From NCBI GenBank assembly GCA_965209015.1, contig OZ242367.1, forward strand, positions 1,736,001-1,800,000: 64,000 nt of DNA, in the 5' to 3' direction. The DNA is from Bin80 sp965209015 (lineage in GTDB: Bacteria > Bacteroidota > Rhodothermia > Rhodothermales > Bin80). Every line of letters begins with the position of its first letter. Position 1 is the stretch's first letter. Below are positions 63,021-64,000 of the stretch, in pieces. The notes below the pieces were generated by a model, which was not told where the DNA came from, did not search any database, and saw nothing but the letters and a program-made list of their open reading frames with translations. The position numbers and the translations under genes were made by a program.

Positions 63021-64000
63021 TTATGCTTCCGGTAGAAAGCATCTGGGGACAGGAAGGTCAGCAACTGTTCGTAGACCGGGTGACGACTTAAGAACATGTG
63101 GGATAGCATTCACCAGAGCTGCAACCGTGGCGGTATCCCCAAAAATCCCACCTTCAATGACCAGATTTATGGGAGGTGCACCGTTAACGATTACTCGATC
63201 CTCTGGCTTGTGAGCACCAACGTACATGCGCAGGTCTAATGACACAGCAACGCGGTCATTCATGAATGCCTCGGCAGTATGCTTAATTCCGGCTACTCTG
63301 CCGGAGGATACAGTAAGGTAAGGAGTGGTTACTTTCGATTCAGCAATGACAGGCTCCAGTTTTTCCGTAAACTTTTGGATTGGCCAACCAAATCCGTGCA
63401 TCACCAATCTCATGGATTCAATCAACCCAATATGTCCAAATCCTCCTTGCTTTTGTCGTTCTTGAAACTCTTCAACAGTGATTCCCGCTCCGACCTTCTG
63501 CTGAAGAGGACGCCGTCTTAAACCGGCATCGACTCGGCGCTGAACGCTGACTGAATGGACACGGGTACAGACACCAGTCGCCATTAGAGCAAGAACATCC
63601 ATCGCATATCCTGGATTCACCCCGGTACCAAGGATGGTAACCCCGTACTCTTTTGCCAAAGAATCCAACCGCGCGGCGATCTCTGCATGACGATCAAAAG
63701 GGTAGGGGAGTTCTTCGGTGCTTGAAACTACAGAAGCGCCAGCGCGGATACAGTGATTCAGTTGCTCTTCAACCTGAGGAAGGAATGAACTCGTGGTATG
63801 TAAAACAATATCTGGTTTAGAATTCGTCAGAACCTTTTCTGCATCAGAAGAAATAACAATGTCGGAAGATACATCTACGAGGGATCCAACCGTGCGGTTA
63901 ACCTTCTGAGGATCAACATCAATTGCTCCCACCAACTCTAAGCTGCCGACTTTAGCTTTGTCTAAAATTAACCTGACGGTTTCCTGACCAATTGGCCCTA
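63021..64000 (-). CDS. Dihydrodipicolinate-reductase-like NAD(P)-dependent dehydrogenase (partial, N-terminus off the window)
   Basis: At least 326 residues; the frame is open through the right edge (GPIGQETVRLILDKAK lies just inside it and is the tail of the Rossmann GxxGxxG loop), so the true start is beyond 64000. The visible part has LVGAIDVDPQKV, DIVLHTTSSF, the GTGVNPGYAMD segment and RVDAGLRRRPLQQKVGAG. This resembles the DapB-like branch that includes 2,4-diaminopentanoate dehydrogenase rather than lysine-pathway DapB (inference). The substrate is not known. It is convergent with the HD phosphodiesterase gene. Confidence 0.75.
   Translation of the reverse strand, partial: GPIGQETVRLILDKAKVGSLELVGAIDVDPQKVNRTVGSLVDVSSDIVISSDAEKVLTNSKPDIVLHTTSSFLPQVEEQLNHCIRAGASVVSSTEELPYPFDRHAEIAARLDSLAKEYGVTILGTGVNPGYAMDVLALMATGVCTRVHSVSVQRRVDAGLRRRPLQQKVGAGITVEEFQERQKQGGFGHIGLIESMRLVMHGFGWPIQKFTEKLEPVIAESKVTTPYLTVSSGRVAGIKHTAEAFMNDRVAVSLDLRMYVGAHKPEDRVIVNGAPPINLVIEGGIFGDTATVAALVNAIPHVLKSSPGLRTVADLPVPRCFLPEA

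Overview
The window reads as a chromosomal segment of a Gram-negative, Bacteroidota-like bacterium, most plausibly of the Rhodothermota/Balneolota side. The reasons are: arginine synthesis through an N-acylornithine carbamoyltransferase, many lipoproteins and outer-membrane beta-barrels, DUF1080 and LVIVD proteins, a PQQ dehydrogenase operon, few Shine-Dalgarno-like sites and moderate GC. This placement is inference from gene content. A large type I PKS of the kind known from sponge symbionts, beside a giant LRR/Calx-beta surface protein, would fit a host-associated (for example sponge) lifestyle, but nothing here proves it.

Layout. 1-12.8 kb: a lipid/polyketide locus, all on + : a free acyl carrier protein, an alpha/beta hydrolase, and a 3393-residue PKS with order KS-AT-DH-cMT-ER-KR-ACP-KS-AT. 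The last AT has lost its catalytic serine, and the protein stops there without ACP or thioesterase. 12.9-13.7 kb: an 800-bp decayed IS5-like element with 15-bp inverted repeats. 13.9-22.0 kb (-): a 2730-residue protein made of LRRs, 18 Calx-beta repeats and an autotransporter-type barrel, GC-rich except for its 5' part. 22.6-28.8 kb (-): a tightly overlapping arginine operon argG-argC-argD-argF'-argB-argE. 29-30.9 kb (+): moaA and an endonuclease/exonuclease/phosphatase-fold gene. 31-35.3 kb (+): a small defence-like cluster of an AlbA/Schlafen-GHKL protein, a YhdJ-like adenine methyltransferase and an unrecognised 374-residue protein that is probably the cognate nuclease. A 35-nt palindrome lies at 35.6 kb, followed by ppc (-). 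38.6-41.4 kb (+): HU, a zinc-ribbon/TPR membrane protein, modA and modB (no modC). After a 1.1-kb gene-poor stretch come a TPM protein, a large outer-membrane protein and a DUF305-LVIVD pair, then a nucleoside permease and a DUF1080 lipoprotein. 51.5-56.1 kb (-): PQQ dehydrogenase, HAD hydrolase, SMP-30 lactonase and cytochrome c. 57.7-63.0 kb (+): sugar MFS transporter, sodium/solute symporter and 7TM-HD phosphodiesterase. A dihydrodipicolinate-reductase-like gene runs off the right edge.

How the genes work together. The PKS locus probably makes a methyl-branched, reduced acyl chain that needs the free ACP and/or the hydrolase to finish. The arginine operon covers N-acetylglutamate to argininosuccinate; argH and the first acetylation step are not here. 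MoaA and ModAB serve molybdenum cofactor and molybdate supply. The 51-60 kb block suggests periplasmic sugar oxidation (sugar to lactone to acid, with electrons passed to cytochrome c) alongside sugar uptake.
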